DNA of 64,000 nt, taken from positions 96,604 through 160,603 of the forward strand of contig JAECZT010000017.1 of the NCBI GenBank assembly GCA_020055645.1, written 5' to 3'. The notes beneath the pieces were generated by a model, which was not told the origin of the DNA, made no database searches, and saw only the letters and a program-made list of their open reading frames with translations. Position 1 is the stretch's first letter; every line of letters begins with the position of its first letter. This document shows positions 11,501-23,003 of this stretch, one piece after another. Both the position numbers and the translations under genes were made by a program. This DNA is from Tomocerus qinae. Its lineage: Eukaryota; Arthropoda; Collembola; Entomobryomorpha; Tomoceridae.

Positions 11501-13737
11501 TCAACGCAAAATTGTTATTACAACAATTGTGGAAAATCAGTTTGGATTGGGACAGCTCTCTCCCTGATGACATTCTGAACTCATGGATGGACTACCTACG
11601 TGAGTTACCGTGCATAAAGGATATTAAAATTCCTCGTTATGTTTCTGATGTAAACAGTAATAGTGCCCACAAGAAGTACTACTTACATGGTTTCTGCGAT
11701 GCTTCCGAGGAAGCATACTCAGCCGCTGTTTATCTACGGACAGTGACAGATGGCAATATCACCACAGTGAAACTCGTTGCTGCTAAAACTAAGGTGGCCC
11801 CTTTGAAGCAGCAAACCCTTCCTCGATTGGAGTTGTGTGGTGCAGTGCTCGTTTCCAGACTCATGTTGTGTGTGAAGGAGTCTTTGGAGTTGAAAATCGA
11901 AGATGTCTTTGGCTGGACCGACTCAACCATAGTCTTAGCTTGGCTCGCGTCCCCACCCCAACGGTGGAAGACTTTTGTTGCCAACCGCATCTCCGAGATT
12001 CAAGGAATCATCCCTTTCGAGAAGTGGAACCATGTGAAGAGTGAGGACAATCCTGCGGACTGTGCCTCTAGAGGAATTTCTCCTACTCTACTCGCAGACC
12101 ATCCTTTATGGTGGAATGGTCCAACCTGGCTTATGGCAAAGGAATTGCCCAACATAAAAGACTCAGTCCATTCAGATAATCTCGATGAAGAATCAGCTGT
12201 GGAGGAGCGAAAGCAGAAAGTTGTCATCTGTCTTGGTGAGGTTGACAAATCATCTCTTTTGTACAAATATTCATCACTGTCCAAACTCCTTCGCATGACG
12301 GCGTATTGTTTTCGATTTTTGAATAATACGCGCAAGAAACCAAACCAAGTAAAATCAAAGTTCGTGACAATAGACGAACAGAACGCAGCCTTGACTTACT
12401 GGATCAAGATTGTACAAGAGGAACAATTTCACGATGAAATCCATCTTTTGCAGAAAAAGAAGATGTTACCCTCAAAAAGCAAAATTATTTCTTTGGCTCC
12501 TTTTCTGGATAACGAGGGTGTTCTCAGAGTGGGCGGTCGTCTGAAGAACTCACCATGTGCTACAGACAAGAAGTTTCCTGTCTTGTTGCCTAAAAAACAT
12601 ACCTTGACAAATTTAATTGTGTCTCATTTCCATTTAGTGAACCTCCATGCAGGACCACAATTATTATTGGCATCCCTGCGGGGAAAATTCTGGATCGTTG
12701 CTGGTAACGAAGTTGTTCGATCGTTTGGGCGGAAATGTGTGATATGTTGCCGTTATCGAGCACAGGTCTCTCAACATCAAATGGGAGATCTTCCAGAAGC
12801 AAGAGTTACACCTGGACGTCCATTCTTGAGATGCGGCGTCGATTATGCTGGACCTTTCTCAATTTCAACAACCCGAGGACGAGGACAGAAAACATCTAAG
12901 GGTTATATCTGTCTCTTCGTCTGTTTTGCTACAAGAGCAATTCACCTGGAGCTGGTGATGGATTTGACTACAGAAGCCTTCATCGCAGCTTTGCAACGTT
13001 TCGTTTCAAAACGTGGAAAGTGTACAGACATTTTTAGTGACTGCGGCACAAATTTTGTCGGCGCAGACAAGGAACTCAAGACTTTACTACAACAAGTTCA
13101 AGCTCAAGATCATGGCACAAAAGTTGCAAATTGTGCTACAGAACTCGGCATTAGGTGGCACTTCAATCCACCTGGTGCACCTCATTTTACTGGAATCTGC
13201 GAAGCTGGTGTGAAATCAGCCAAATTCCATTTGAAGCGTGTAATGGGGAATTCTATCTTTACTGTGGAGGAGATGGTGACTACTTTGGCGCAAATCGAGG
13301 CCTGTCTCAACTCACGTCCAATTACACCGATGTCAAGTGATCCTAGCGACTTGACAGCGCTTACTCCGGGACATTTCCTAATAGGAGAACCATTGACTGC
13401 CATCCCGCAACCTGACATCACTCATCTGCAAGAAAATCGGGTCTCTCGATGGCAGAAAACTCAGCAAGTCCTGCAACATTTTTGGAAGCGGTGGTCATCA
13501 GAGTATTTACCGCAACTACAACAACGTACTAAGTGGAGCTCATCTCATCAAAATCTCAAGGAAGGTGACTTAGTACTAATCAAAGACGAGGATCTTCCAC
13601 CATTAAAGTGGAAAATGGGACGTATTATTAATGTCCATCCAGGAAAAGACAATGTTGTGCGTGTTGTGACATTGAAGACTTCTTCTGGAAACATTCAACG
13701 TCCTGTCGTGAAATTGTGTTTGTTACCCATAGAATAA
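8581..13737 (+). CDS. BEL/Pao Gag-Pol polyprotein, copy 1 (intact, 1718 aa)
   Basis: A single frame encodes the whole retrotransposition machinery. Gag: a DUF1759-like region (about 114-265) and three zinc knuckles (CX2CX3HX4C at 324-336, CX2CX4HX4C at 357-370, CX2CX3HX4H at 376-388). Protease: DTG at 453-455 within a DUF1758-like domain. Reverse transcriptase: catalytic D782 (TADIAKMY) and YIDD at 858-861. RNase H (Peptidase_A17-annotated region in databases): D1040, E1084, D1114, D1160. Integrase: zinc-binding His residues near 1349-1356 with C1386 and C1389, and the DDE triad D1421, D1487, E1541. C-terminal DUF5641-like tail from about 1597. The ATG at 8581 has A at -3 and G at +4. Gag and Pol are in one frame, as in many BEL elements. 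All catalytic residues are present and the length is typical. Confidence 0.97.
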   Translation: MDKLINRRRGLTGKIDALHTLVSNHATAPLDDKDVKLYLELVTDHRKKNEDLFDEILSLCKTDDQFSSNQIIYDQDNLKLLAIKKSLLLIQDTFPTASSSSASATTAKPTDVRLPKLEIPKFDGKLQDWSTFHDLFTTSVHDNASLSGAQKLQHLKSLLVGEPSVLLNAVNITDRNYNEAWKIITSRYENKREIVKTHLDRLFSQQNLQVEDPIALRKLADTTGECVRALKIMKISTEQIGELIIIHLISRKLDGESRLEWEKKLGADEIPTLKKFEEFLDNHVRVTLAAGLSKSKPTSSVKSDFRNNHKKPISVHVANSKPCCVLCEKEHYINRCDAFLKMSVDEREQTAQRLNLCFNCLVYGHTIYNCKSKKHCRECTVRHNTLLHRQKIKETKSEPKPEKAVEPKPPSTVTSTMHLSSEVGNSTNVLLSTALVKVQDSNGEFQYCRALLDTGSESTIITNNCVQKLGLKQKRANVSISGIGAADIGTSTSVVNFHVKSCVNKLFTFNVDSLVMSKVTGPQPKSQVNYTKWSHIDGLPLADPMFFRPSKIDILFGNDVFPDLLIGRKIQGPEGAPTAVQTELGWVLMGKYNNSGPKHVSIYHANCDISSTLQQFWELEEIPKSSPLSPEEIQCEQHFEATHSRDPTGRYTVKLPFKSKAKPLGESRNRAVQRLLQIERRFSSLPERQDEYNKILQEYLDLGHMEPVPATELEKASYYMPHHSVYKPSSSTTKVRVVFDASATTTSGSSLNETLMVGPKLQQDLISILMRFRANRIAFTADIAKMYRQFLVHRDDVDFQRIVWRKSKDEPIQDYRMLTVTFGTSSAPYQAVKCVQQLAKDEQFLFPEASALLLRDLYIDDLLSGADSEEKAIKVKEQLLQLTQRGQLELRKWSSNSSSFLESLPAEMRETNLPLRIDVDESVKALGLQWNPATDCFNFTVKVPVINGTVTKRIVASENAKIFDPLGLLSPVTINAKLLLQQLWKISLDWDSSLPDDILNSWMDYLRELPCIKDIKIPRYVSDVNSNSAHKKYYLHGFCDASEEAYSAAVYLRTVTDGNITTVKLVAAKTKVAPLKQQTLPRLELCGAVLVSRLMLCVKESLELKIEDVFGWTDSTIVLAWLASPPQRWKTFVANRISEIQGIIPFEKWNHVKSEDNPADCASRGISPTLLADHPLWWNGPTWLMAKELPNIKDSVHSDNLDEESAVEERKQKVVICLGEVDKSSLLYKYSSLSKLLRMTAYCFRFLNNTRKKPNQVKSKFVTIDEQNAALTYWIKIVQEEQFHDEIHLLQKKKMLPSKSKIISLAPFLDNEGVLRVGGRLKNSPCATDKKFPVLLPKKHTLTNLIVSHFHLVNLHAGPQLLLASLRGKFWIVAGNEVVRSFGRKCVICCRYRAQVSQHQMGDLPEARVTPGRPFLRCGVDYAGPFSISTTRGRGQKTSKGYICLFVCFATRAIHLELVMDLTTEAFIAALQRFVSKRGKCTDIFSDCGTNFVGADKELKTLLQQVQAQDHGTKVANCATELGIRWHFNPPGAPHFTGICEAGVKSAKFHLKRVMGNSIFTVEEMVTTLAQIEACLNSRPITPMSSDPSDLTALTPGHFLIGEPLTAIPQPDITHLQENRVSRWQKTQQVLQHFWKRWSSEYLPQLQQRTKWSSSHQNLKEGDLVLIKDEDLPPLKWKMGRIINVHPGKDNVVRVVTLKTSSGNIQRPVVKLCLLPIE

Positions 13738-13862
13738 GATATTTCAATCTTTTATAGTTTTTAATTATTTTATTCTTTTATGTTTTAATGATTATTTTAT
13801 CATTCATTATTATATTACTATTAATTAATTAGTTGGATTATATCAATCCAAAGTGGGCGGAA
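13738..13862 (+). other. 3' untranslated stretch and polypurine tract of BEL copy 1
   Basis: This short AT-rich stretch follows the stop codon. It ends in the purine-rich AAAGTGGGCGGAA (13850-13862) directly against the 3' LTR, the expected place for the plus-strand primer. There is no room for an envelope gene. Confidence 0.8.
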
Positions 13863-14273
13863 TGTTTGGGAGAATGATAACCGTTACTCTTTTACTTCAT
13901 AGGATACTGTGCCTGCGCGCACTTATTTAAATATAGCGTTCTTTTCTACCATTCTGTCTACCATTTTTTACATTCAATTGATTACGATACTTGCTCCAGT
14001 GTGGACGCATGCCTTTTGTGCTCTCCATAGATCAATTCTTTTCAGTGTAGTTATCTTTTAATTCTATTAATTGTAACTAATTGTCACATTATACTTAGGT
14101 TAGTAAATAAATTAGTTTAGATTATTTACACCTTTGTGACTACATCATTTTTGGTTAGTTTCATAATTTCTGAAACCAGTACACACAACGCATTACACCA
14201 GACACAAGCTAGAGATAGATAATAAGTTCAAACCACAGTCCACTGCATTCAATTGGGGAACCTCATCCCCACA
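13863..14273 (+). repeat. 3' LTR of BEL copy 1 (411 bp)
   Basis: Matches the 5' LTR except for one G-to-T difference near 14134. The other four LTRs in the window carry G at this place, so the change is private to this LTR. The LTR is followed by GCAGT (14274-14278). Confidence 0.97.
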
Positions 14274-17036
14274 GCAGTTTTAATTGAATTTTTTTGAAAC
14301 TTGTAGAGCCAAAAAGCTTAAAAAATAATTTTCAAGAGTTGAAATTCATGATGTAATACTTGTACGAGCCAAAATGCTTAAAATATAATTTTCAAGAGTT
14401 GAAATTCATGATGTAATACTTGTACGAGCCAATAAGCTTAAAAAATAATTTTAAAGAGTTGAAATTCATGATTTAATACTTGTACGGGCCAAAAAGCTTA
14501 AAATATAATTTTCAAGAGTTGAAATTCATGATGTAATACTTGTACGAGCCAAAAAGCTTGTACGAGCCAATAAGCTTAAAAAATAATTTTGAAGAGTTGA
14601 AATTCATGATTTAATACTTGTAGGAGGCAAAAAGCTTAAAAAATAATTTTAAAGAGTTGAAATTCATGATTTAATATTTGTACGGGCCAAAAAGCTTAGA
14701 ATATAATTTTCAAGAGTTGAAATTCATGATGTAATACTTGTACGAGCCAATAAGCTTAAAAAATAATTTTGAAGAGTTGAAATTCATGATTTAATACTTG
14801 TACGAGCCAAAAAGCCTAAAAATAAAATTTAGCAGTTTTAATTGATTTTTTTTGAAACTTGTAGAGCCAAAAAGCTTAAAAAATAATTTTCAAGAGTTGA
14901 AATTCATGATGTAATACTTGTACGAGCCAAAAAGCTTGTACGAGCCAATAAGCTTAAAAAATAATTTTGAAGAGTTGAAATTCATGACTTAATACTTGTA
15001 GGAGGCAAAAAGCTTAAAAAATAATTTTAAAGAGTTGAAATTCATGATTTAATACTTGTACGGGCCAAAAAGCTTAAAATATAGTTTTCAAGAGTTGAAA
15101 TTCATGATGTAATACTTGTACGAGGCAAAAAGCTTGTACGAGCCAATAAGCTTAAAAAATAATTTTGAAGAGTTGAAATTCATGATTTAATACTTGTGCG
15201 AGCCAAAAAGCTTAAAAATAACATTTAGCAGTTTTAATTGACTTTTTTAGAAACTTTTACGATCCAAAAAGCTTAAAAACTAATTTTCAAGAGTTGAAAT
15301 TCATGATTTAATACTTGTACGAGCCAAAAAGCATAAAAATTACATTTTGCAGTTTTAATTGACTTTTTCTGAAACTTGTACGATCCAAAAAGCTTAAAAA
15401 CTAATTTTCAAGAGTTGAAATTCATGATTTAATACTTGTATAAGGCAAAAAGCTTCAAAAAATTTTCAAGAGTTGAAATTCATGATTTAATACTTGTACG
15501 AGCCAAAAAGCTTAAAAAATAATTTTCAAGAGTTGAAATTCATGATGTAATACTTGTACGAGCCAAAAAGCTTGTACGAGCCAATAAGCTTAAAAAATAT
15601 TTTTGAAGAGTTGAAATTCATGATTTAATACTTCTAGGAGGCAAAAAGCTTAAAAAATGATTTTAAAGAGTTGAAATTCATGATTTAATATTTGTACGGG
15701 CCAAAAAGCTTAGAATATAATTTTCAAGAGTTGAAATTCATGATTTAATATTTGTACGAGCCAAAAAGCTTAAAAATAACATTTAGCAGTTTTAATTGAT
15801 TTTTTTGAAACTTGTAGAGCCAAAAAGCTTAAAAAATAATTTTCAAGAGTTGAAATTCATGATGTAATACTTGTACGAGCCAAAAAGCTTGTACGAGCCA
15901 ATAAGCTTAAAAATAATTTTGAAGAGTTGAAATTCATGATTTAATACTTGTAGGAGGCAAAAAGCTTAAAAAATAATTTTAAAGAGTTGAAATTCATGAT
16001 TTAATACTTGTACGGGCCAAAAAGCTTAAAATATAATTTTCAAGAGTTGAAATTCATGATGTAATACTTGTACGAGCCAAAAAGCTTGTACGAGCCAATA
16101 AGCTTAAAAAATAATTTTAAAGAGTTGAAATTCATGATTTAATACTTGTACGGGCCAAAAAGCTTAAAATATAATTTTCAAGAGTTGAAATTCATGATGT
16201 AATACTTGTACGAGCCAAAAAGCTTGTACGAGCCAATAAGCTTAAAAATAATTTTGAAGAGTTGAAATTCATGATTTAATACTTGTAGGAGGCAAAAAGC
16301 TTAAAAAATAATTTTAAAGAGTTGAAATTCATGATTTAATATTTGTACGGGCCAAAAAGCTTAGAATATAATTTTCAAGAGTTGAAATTCATGATGTAAT
16401 ACTTGTACGAGCCAAAAAGCTTGTACGAGCCAATAAGCTTAAAAAATAATTTTAAAGAGTTGAAATTCATGATTTAATACTTGTACGGGCCAAAAAGCTT
16501 AAAATATAATTTTCAAGAGTTGAAATTCATGATGTAATACTTGTACGAGCCAATAAGCTTGTACGAGCCAATAAGCTTAAAAAATAATTTTGAAGAGTTG
16601 AAATTCATGATTTAATACTTGTAGGAGGCAAAAAGCTTAAAAAATAATTTTAAAGAGTTGAAATTCATGATTTAATATTTGTACGGGCCAAAAAGCTTAG
16701 AATATAATTTTCAAGAGTTGAAATTCATGATGTAATACTTGTACGAGCCAAAAAGCTTGTACGAGCCAATAAGCTTAAAAAATAATTTTGAAGAGTTGAA
16801 ATTCATGATTTAATACTTGTACGAGCCAAAAAGCCTAAAAATAAAATTTAGCAGTTTTAATTGATTTTTTTTGAAACTTGTACGAGGCAAAAAGCTTAAA
16901 AACTAATTTTCAAGAGTTAAAATTCATGATTTAATACTTGTACGAGCCAAAAAGCTTAAAAAATAATTTTCAAGAGTTGAAATTCATGATTTAATATTTG
17001 TACGAGCCAAAAAGCTTAAAAATAACATTTAGCAGT
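14274..17036. repeat. Satellite A array between the two BEL loci
   Basis: The first about 100 bases match the start of the flank after 29377 and the region after 41417, the natural 3' flank of the insertion. At 14376 a hybrid box switches to sequence collinear with 5234-7894. The block ends in GCAGT (17032-17036) before the next LTR. No gene. Confidence 0.93.
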
Positions 17037-17447
17037 TGTTTGGGAGAATGATAACCGTTACTCTTTTACTTCATAGGATACTGTGCCTGCGCGCACTTAT
17101 TTAAATATAGCGTTCTTTTCTACCATTCTGTCTACCATTTTTTACATTCAATTGATTACGATACTTGCTCCAGTGTGGACGCATGCCTTTTGTGCTCTCC
17201 ATAGATCAATTCTTTTCAGTGTAGTTATCTTTTAATTCTATTAATTGTAACTAATTGTCACATTATACTTAGGTTAGTAAATAAATTAGTTTAGATTATT
17301 TACACCTGTGTGACTACATCATTTTTGGTTAGTTTCATAATTTCTGAAACCAGTACACACAACGCATTACACCAGACACAAGCTAGAGATAGATAATAAG
17401 TTCAAACCACAGTCCACTGCATTCAATTGGGGAACCTCATCCCCACA
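17037..17447 (+). repeat. 5' LTR of BEL copy 2 (411 bp)
   Basis: No difference from the LTR at 7895-8305 was found by eye. It is followed by the same primer-binding site (TGG at 17450) and a 275-base leader to the start codon at 17723. Confidence 0.95.
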
Positions 17448-17722
17448 TTTGGTCCTTCGATAGCCGAATCACTGTTGTGATTTTTGAACCGTTTTTGGAC
17501 TTGTCATCGGGTCTCATTGTGTCAACTCTCGTGGACTGTCTTCAGTCAATTTCAAGTGGACTGGTCGTTCTCAAGCAACGTCAGTCATATTCATTGTGGT
17601 CCGTCGGTCATCGTTGGATATCGTCGATCACTTTCAGCCCAGATTGCGTTCATCGTTGGATAGCGTCAATCAACATTTGTGGATTCACTACTATTTAGTA
17701 GTTTGCAATCAGAAGCTCCATT
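17448..17722 (+). other. Primer-binding site and leader of BEL copy 2
   Basis: Identical in length (275 bases) to the leader of copy 1, including the segment GGACTTGTCATCGGG, of which five bases are missing in copy 3. Confidence 0.7.
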
Positions 17723-20700
17723 ATGGACAAACTCATCAACAGAAGAAGAGGATTGACGGGTAAAATAGACGCCCTTCATACTCTAGTCAGCAATCATGCT
17801 ACTGCGCCCTTAGACGACAAGGACGTAAAACTGTATCTGGAATTGGTAACTGACCATCGAAAGAAAAATGAAGATTTATTTGATGAAATTCTATCTCTGT
17901 GCAAAACTGATGATCAATTCAGTTCAAATCAAATAATCTATGATCAAGATAATTTAAAATTATTAGCAATCAAGAAGAGCCTTCTCTTAATTCAGGATAC
18001 CTTTCCAACCGCCTCATCAAGTAGTGCAAGTGCTACAACAGCAAAACCTACAGACGTTCGTCTACCCAAACTGGAGATACCAAAATTCGATGGTAAGCTA
18101 CAAGACTGGTCTACTTTTCATGACCTATTTACTACTTCAGTGCATGACAATGCCTCCTTGAGTGGGGCTCAGAAGCTTCAACATTTGAAGTCACTTCTAG
18201 TTGGAGAGCCATCAGTGCTTCTCAATGCAGTCAACATTACAGACCGTAATTATAACGAAGCCTGGAAGATAATAACCAGTCGTTATGAAAACAAGCGAGA
18301 AATCGTGAAAACACACTTGGATCGACTATTCAGTCAACAGAATCTTCAGGTGGAGGATCCAATTGCTCTAAGGAAATTGGCAGATACCACTGGAGAATGT
18401 GTGCGAGCTCTTAAAATCATGAAGATTTCTACTGAACAAATTGGTGAATTAATTATCATTCATTTGATTTCCCGGAAGTTGGATGGAGAGTCCAGACTTG
18501 AGTGGGAGAAGAAGCTCGGTGCTGATGAAATACCTACACTCAAAAAATTCGAAGAGTTCCTCGACAATCACGTTCGAGTCACATTAGCAGCCGGTCTTAG
18601 TAAGTCAAAACCTACATCGAGTGTTAAGTCAGATTTTCGTAATAATCACAAAAAACCTATATCGGTTCATGTTGCAAATTCAAAACCCTGTTGTGTGTTA
18701 TGTGAGAAAGAACATTACATAAATAGGTGTGATGCATTCCTTAAGATGTCTGTGGATGAAAGAGAGCAAACAGCTCAGAGACTCAATTTATGTTTTAATT
18801 GTTTGGTCTATGGGCACACAATTTATAATTGCAAGTCCAAGAAGCATTGCAGGGAGTGCACCGTTCGTCACAATACTTTACTTCATCGACAGAAGATAAA
18901 GGAAACCAAGTCAGAACCGAAACCAGAAAAGGCAGTGGAGCCCAAGCCTCCATCAACGGTTACGTCAACCATGCACTTATCCAGTGAAGTCGGCAATTCA
19001 ACAAATGTGTTGTTATCTACAGCTCTCGTCAAAGTTCAAGATTCAAATGGTGAATTTCAGTATTGTCGTGCCTTATTGGATACTGGATCGGAATCTACTA
19101 TTATTACAAACAACTGTGTGCAGAAGCTCGGTCTTAAGCAAAAGCGAGCGAACGTCTCCATTTCTGGAATTGGAGCAGCTGACATCGGGACATCAACCTC
19201 GGTCGTCAACTTTCACGTAAAGTCCTGTGTAAATAAATTATTTACATTCAATGTTGACTCTTTAGTTATGTCTAAAGTGACTGGCCCGCAGCCAAAATCT
19301 CAAGTGAATTATACCAAGTGGTCCCATATTGATGGTCTACCATTGGCAGATCCCATGTTCTTTCGGCCATCTAAAATTGACATTTTATTTGGTAACGATG
19401 TTTTCCCAGATCTATTAATCGGCAGGAAAATTCAAGGCCCTGAGGGTGCTCCGACTGCAGTGCAAACAGAACTCGGTTGGGTATTAATGGGAAAATACAA
19501 CAATTCGGGCCCAAAACACGTGTCTATTTATCATGCTAATTGTGATATTAGTTCAACTTTGCAGCAATTCTGGGAGTTGGAGGAAATACCGAAGTCATCT
19601 CCACTTTCACCAGAAGAAATTCAATGTGAGCAGCATTTTGAAGCCACTCACAGCCGTGACCCTACAGGAAGGTACACAGTCAAATTACCCTTCAAGTCTA
19701 AAGCTAAACCACTTGGAGAATCAAGAAACAGGGCAGTCCAACGCCTTCTACAAATCGAACGAAGATTTTCTTCTCTGCCTGAACGTCAAGATGAATATAA
19801 CAAAATACTACAAGAGTATCTCGATCTTGGCCACATGGAACCTGTTCCAGCAACGGAATTAGAAAAGGCAAGTTATTATATGCCTCATCACTCAGTGTAT
19901 AAACCCTCTAGTTCTACAACTAAAGTGCGCGTAGTGTTCGACGCATCAGCCACCACTACTTCCGGTTCATCTCTCAACGAGACATTAATGGTTGGTCCTA
20001 AGTTACAGCAGGACCTAATCTCTATTTTGATGCGTTTTCGAGCAAATCGTATCGCCTTTACTGCAGATATTGCCAAAATGTATCGGCAATTTCTAGTGCA
20101 TCGTGATGATGTTGACTTTCAACGCATAGTGTGGAGAAAGTCAAAGGACGAACCCATTCAAGACTACAGAATGTTAACTGTTACTTTTGGAACTTCTTCA
20201 GCCCCTTATCAAGCGGTGAAATGCGTCCAGCAGTTAGCAAAAGATGAACAATTTCTCTTCCCTGAAGCATCAGCCTTGCTATTACGTGACCTTTACATAG
20301 ATGACTTACTTTCAGGTGCGGATAGCGAAGAGAAAGCAATCAAAGTTAAGGAGCAGTTACTCCAACTCACTCAACGTGGTCAACTGGAATTAAGGAAGTG
20401 GTCTTCTAATTCCTCATCATTTTTGGAGTCTCTCCCCGCCGAAATGAGAGAGACTAATTTACCTCTTCGAATTGATGTCGACGAGTCAGTCAAAGCTTTG
20501 GGTCTTCAGTGGAATCCTGCCACAGACTGTTTCAACTTTACAGTGAAAGTTCCAGTTATTAATGGAACAGTGACTAAACGGATCGTCGCATCTGAAAATG
20601 CAAAAATATTCGACCCTTTGGGACTTTTGTCTCCTGTGACGATCAACGCAAAATTGTTATTACAACAATTGTGGAAAATCAGTTTGGATTGGGACAGCTC

Positions 20701-22878
20701 TCTCCCTGATGACATTCTGAACTCATGGATGGACTACCTACGTGAGTTACCGTGCATAAAGGATATTAAAATTCCTCGTTATGTTTCTGATGTAAACAGT
20801 AATAGTGCCCACAAGAAGTACTACTTACATGGTTTCTGCGATGCTTCCGAGGAAGCATACTCAGCCGCTGTTTATCTACGGACAGTGACAGATGGCAATA
20901 TCACCACAGTGAAACTCGTTGCTGCTAAAACTAAGGTGGCCCCTTTGAAGCAGCAAACCCTTCCTCGATTGGAGTTGTGTGGTGCAGTGCTCGTTTCCAG
21001 ACTCATGTTGTGTGTGAAGGAGTCTTTGGAGTTGAAAATCGAAGATGTCTTTGGCTGGACCGACTCAACCATAGTCTTAGCTTGGCTCGCGTCCCCACCC
21101 CAACGGTGGAAGACTTTTGTTGCCAACCGCATCTCCGAGATTCAAGGAATCATCCCTTTCGAGAAGTGGAACCATGTGAAGAGTGAGGACAATCCTGCGG
21201 ACTGTGCCTCTAGAGGAATTTCTCCTACTCTACTCGCAGACCATCCTTTATGGTGGAATGGTCCAACCTGGCTTATGGCAAAGGAATTGCCCAACATAAA
21301 AGACTCAGTCCATTCAGATAATCTCGATGAAGAATCAGCTGTGGAGGAGCGAAAGCAGAAAGTTGTCATCTGTCTTGGTGAGGTTGACAAATCATCTCTT
21401 TTGTACAAATATTCATCACTGTCCAAACTCCTTCGCATGACGGCGTATTGTTTTCGATTTTTGAATAATACGCGCAAGAAACCAAACCAAGTAAAATCAA
21501 AGTTCGTGACAATAGACGAACAGAACGCAGCCTTGACTTACTGGATCAAGATTGTACAAGAGGAACAATTTCACGATGAAATCCATCTTTTGCAGAAAAA
21601 GAAGATGTTACCCTCAAAAAGCAAAATTATTTCTTTGGCTCCTTTTCTGGATAACGAGGGTGTTCTCAGAGTGGGCGGTCGTCTGAAGAACTCACCATGT
21701 GCTACAGACAAGAAGTTTCCTGTCTTGTTGCCTAAAAACATACCTTGACAAATTTAATTGTGTCTCATTTCCATTTAGTGAACCTCCATGCAGGACCACA
21801 ATTATTATTGGCATCCCTGCGGGGAAAATTCTGGATCGTTGCTGGTAACGAAGTTGTTCGATCGTTTGGGCGGAAATGTGTGATATGTTGCCGTTATCGA
21901 GCACAGGTCTCTCAACATCAAATGGGAGATCTTCCAGAAGCAAGAGTTACACCTGGACGTCCATTCTTGAGATGCGGCGTCGATTATGCTGGACCTTTCT
22001 CAATTTCAACAACCCGAGGACGAGGACAGAAAACATCTAAGGGTTATATCTGTCTCTTCGTCTGTTTTGCTACAAGAGCAATTCACCTGGAGCTGGTGAT
22101 GGATTTGACTACAGAAGCCTTCATCGCAGCTTTGCAACGTTTCGTTTCAAAACGTGGAAAGTGTACAGACATTTTTAGTGACTGCGGCACAAATTTTGTC
22201 GGCGCAGACAAGGAACTCAAGACTTTACTACAACAAGTTCAAGCTCAAGATCATGGCACAAAAGTTGCAAATTGTGCTACAGAACTCGGCATTAGGTGGC
22301 ACTTCAATCCACCTGGTGCACCTCATTTTACTGGAATCTGCGAAGCTGGTGTGAAATCAGCCAAATTCCATTTGAAGCGTGTAATGGGGAATTCTATCTT
22401 TACTGTGGAGGAGATGGTGACTACTTTGGCGCAAATCGAGGCCTGTCTCAACTCACGTCCAATTACACCGATGTCAAGTGATCCTAGCGACTTGACAGCG
22501 CTTACTCCGGGACATTTCCTAATAGGAGAACCATTGACTGCCATCCCGCAACCTGACATCACTCATCTGCAAGAAAATCGGGTCTCTCGATGGCAGAAAA
22601 CTCAGCAAGTCCTGCAACATTTTTGGAAGCGGTGGTCATCAGAGTATTTACCGCAACTACAACAACGTACTAAGTGGAGCTCATCTCATCAAAATCTCAA
22701 GGAAGGTGACTTAGTACTAATCAAAGACGAGGATCTTCCACCATTAAAGTGGAAAATGGGACGTATTATTAATGTCCATCCAGGAAAAGACAATGTTGTG
22801 CGTGTTGTGACATTGAAGACTTCTTCTGGAAACATTCAACGTCCTGTCGTGAAATTGTGTTTGTTACCCATAGAATAA
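17723..22878 (+). pseudogene. BEL/Pao gag-pol, copy 2, broken by a 1-bp deletion
   Basis: The frame matches copy 1 through Gag, protease, reverse transcriptase and RNase H. A run of six A in copy 1 (12592-12597) is five A here (21734-21738), which shifts the frame and brings a stop at 21746-21748 after 1341 codons. The integrase and DUF5641-like tail continue in the other frame to 22878. The first product would keep protease, reverse transcriptase and RNase H but lack integrase. A 377-codon downstream frame could start at 21745 with GTG/ATG-like codons only nominally; I do not support it as a separate gene. The loss is in a homopolymer, so a sequencing or assembly error is possible. Confidence 0.9.
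21734..21738 (+). other. Frameshift site in copy 2 (A5 instead of A6)
   Basis: Compared with 12592-12597 in copy 1 and the matching run near 27696-27701 in copy 3, one A is absent. It falls just before the integrase zinc-binding region, so copy 2 alone cannot make a complete integrase. Confidence 0.85.
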
Positions 22879-23003
22879 GATATTTCAATCTTTTATAGTT
22901 TTTAATTATTTTATTCTTTTATGTTTTAATGATTATTTTATCATTCATTATTATATTACTATTAATTAATTAGTTGGATTATATCAATCCAAAGTGGGCG
23001 GAA
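22879..23003 (+). other. 3' untranslated stretch and polypurine tract of copy 2
   Basis: Same sequence as in copy 1, ending in AAAGTGGGCGGAA (22991-23003) immediately before the central LTR. The LTR therefore serves as the 3' LTR of copy 2. Confidence 0.75.

Larger units (their letters stand above)
7895..14273 (+). mobile_element. BEL/Pao LTR retrotransposon, copy 1 (complete)
   Basis: A complete 6379-bp element: 5' LTR 7895-8305, primer-binding site, leader, one gag-pol frame 8581-13737, polypurine tract, and 3' LTR 13863-14273. The LTRs start TG and end CA and differ at one base by eye (CCTGTGTGAC in the 5' copy, CCTTTGTGAC in the 3' copy). GCAGT flanks both sides. The domain order protease, reverse transcriptase, RNase H, integrase and the BEL-type zinc knuckles place it in BEL/Pao. 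Only about 125 bp separate the stop codon from the 3' LTR, so there is no envelope gene. It looks recently inserted and potentially active. Confidence 0.97.
5234..14375. repeat. 9142-bp unit that is tandemly duplicated (satellite plus BEL copy 1)
   Basis: The segment GCTTAAAATATAATTTTC at 5234 reappears at 14376 inside a hybrid box: the left part (GAGCCAAAAT) comes from the 3' flank of BEL copy 1 and the right part from upstream satellite. From there the sequence follows 5234 onward at a constant offset of about 9142, through the LTR (7895 and 17037), start codon (8581 and 17723) and most of the coding region. Small compensating 1-bp A-run differences occur. Unequal crossover inside the box explains this most simply. 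Confidence 0.8.

Noticed and set aside
13738..13862. Envelope gene downstream of BEL pol
   Set aside because: Only about 125 bases lie between the stop codon and the 3' LTR, in all three copies.
21745..22878. Separate 377-aa integrase gene in BEL copy 2
   Set aside because: It is the tail of gag-pol after a 1-bp loss, with no leader or splice evidence. It is annotated as part of the broken copy.
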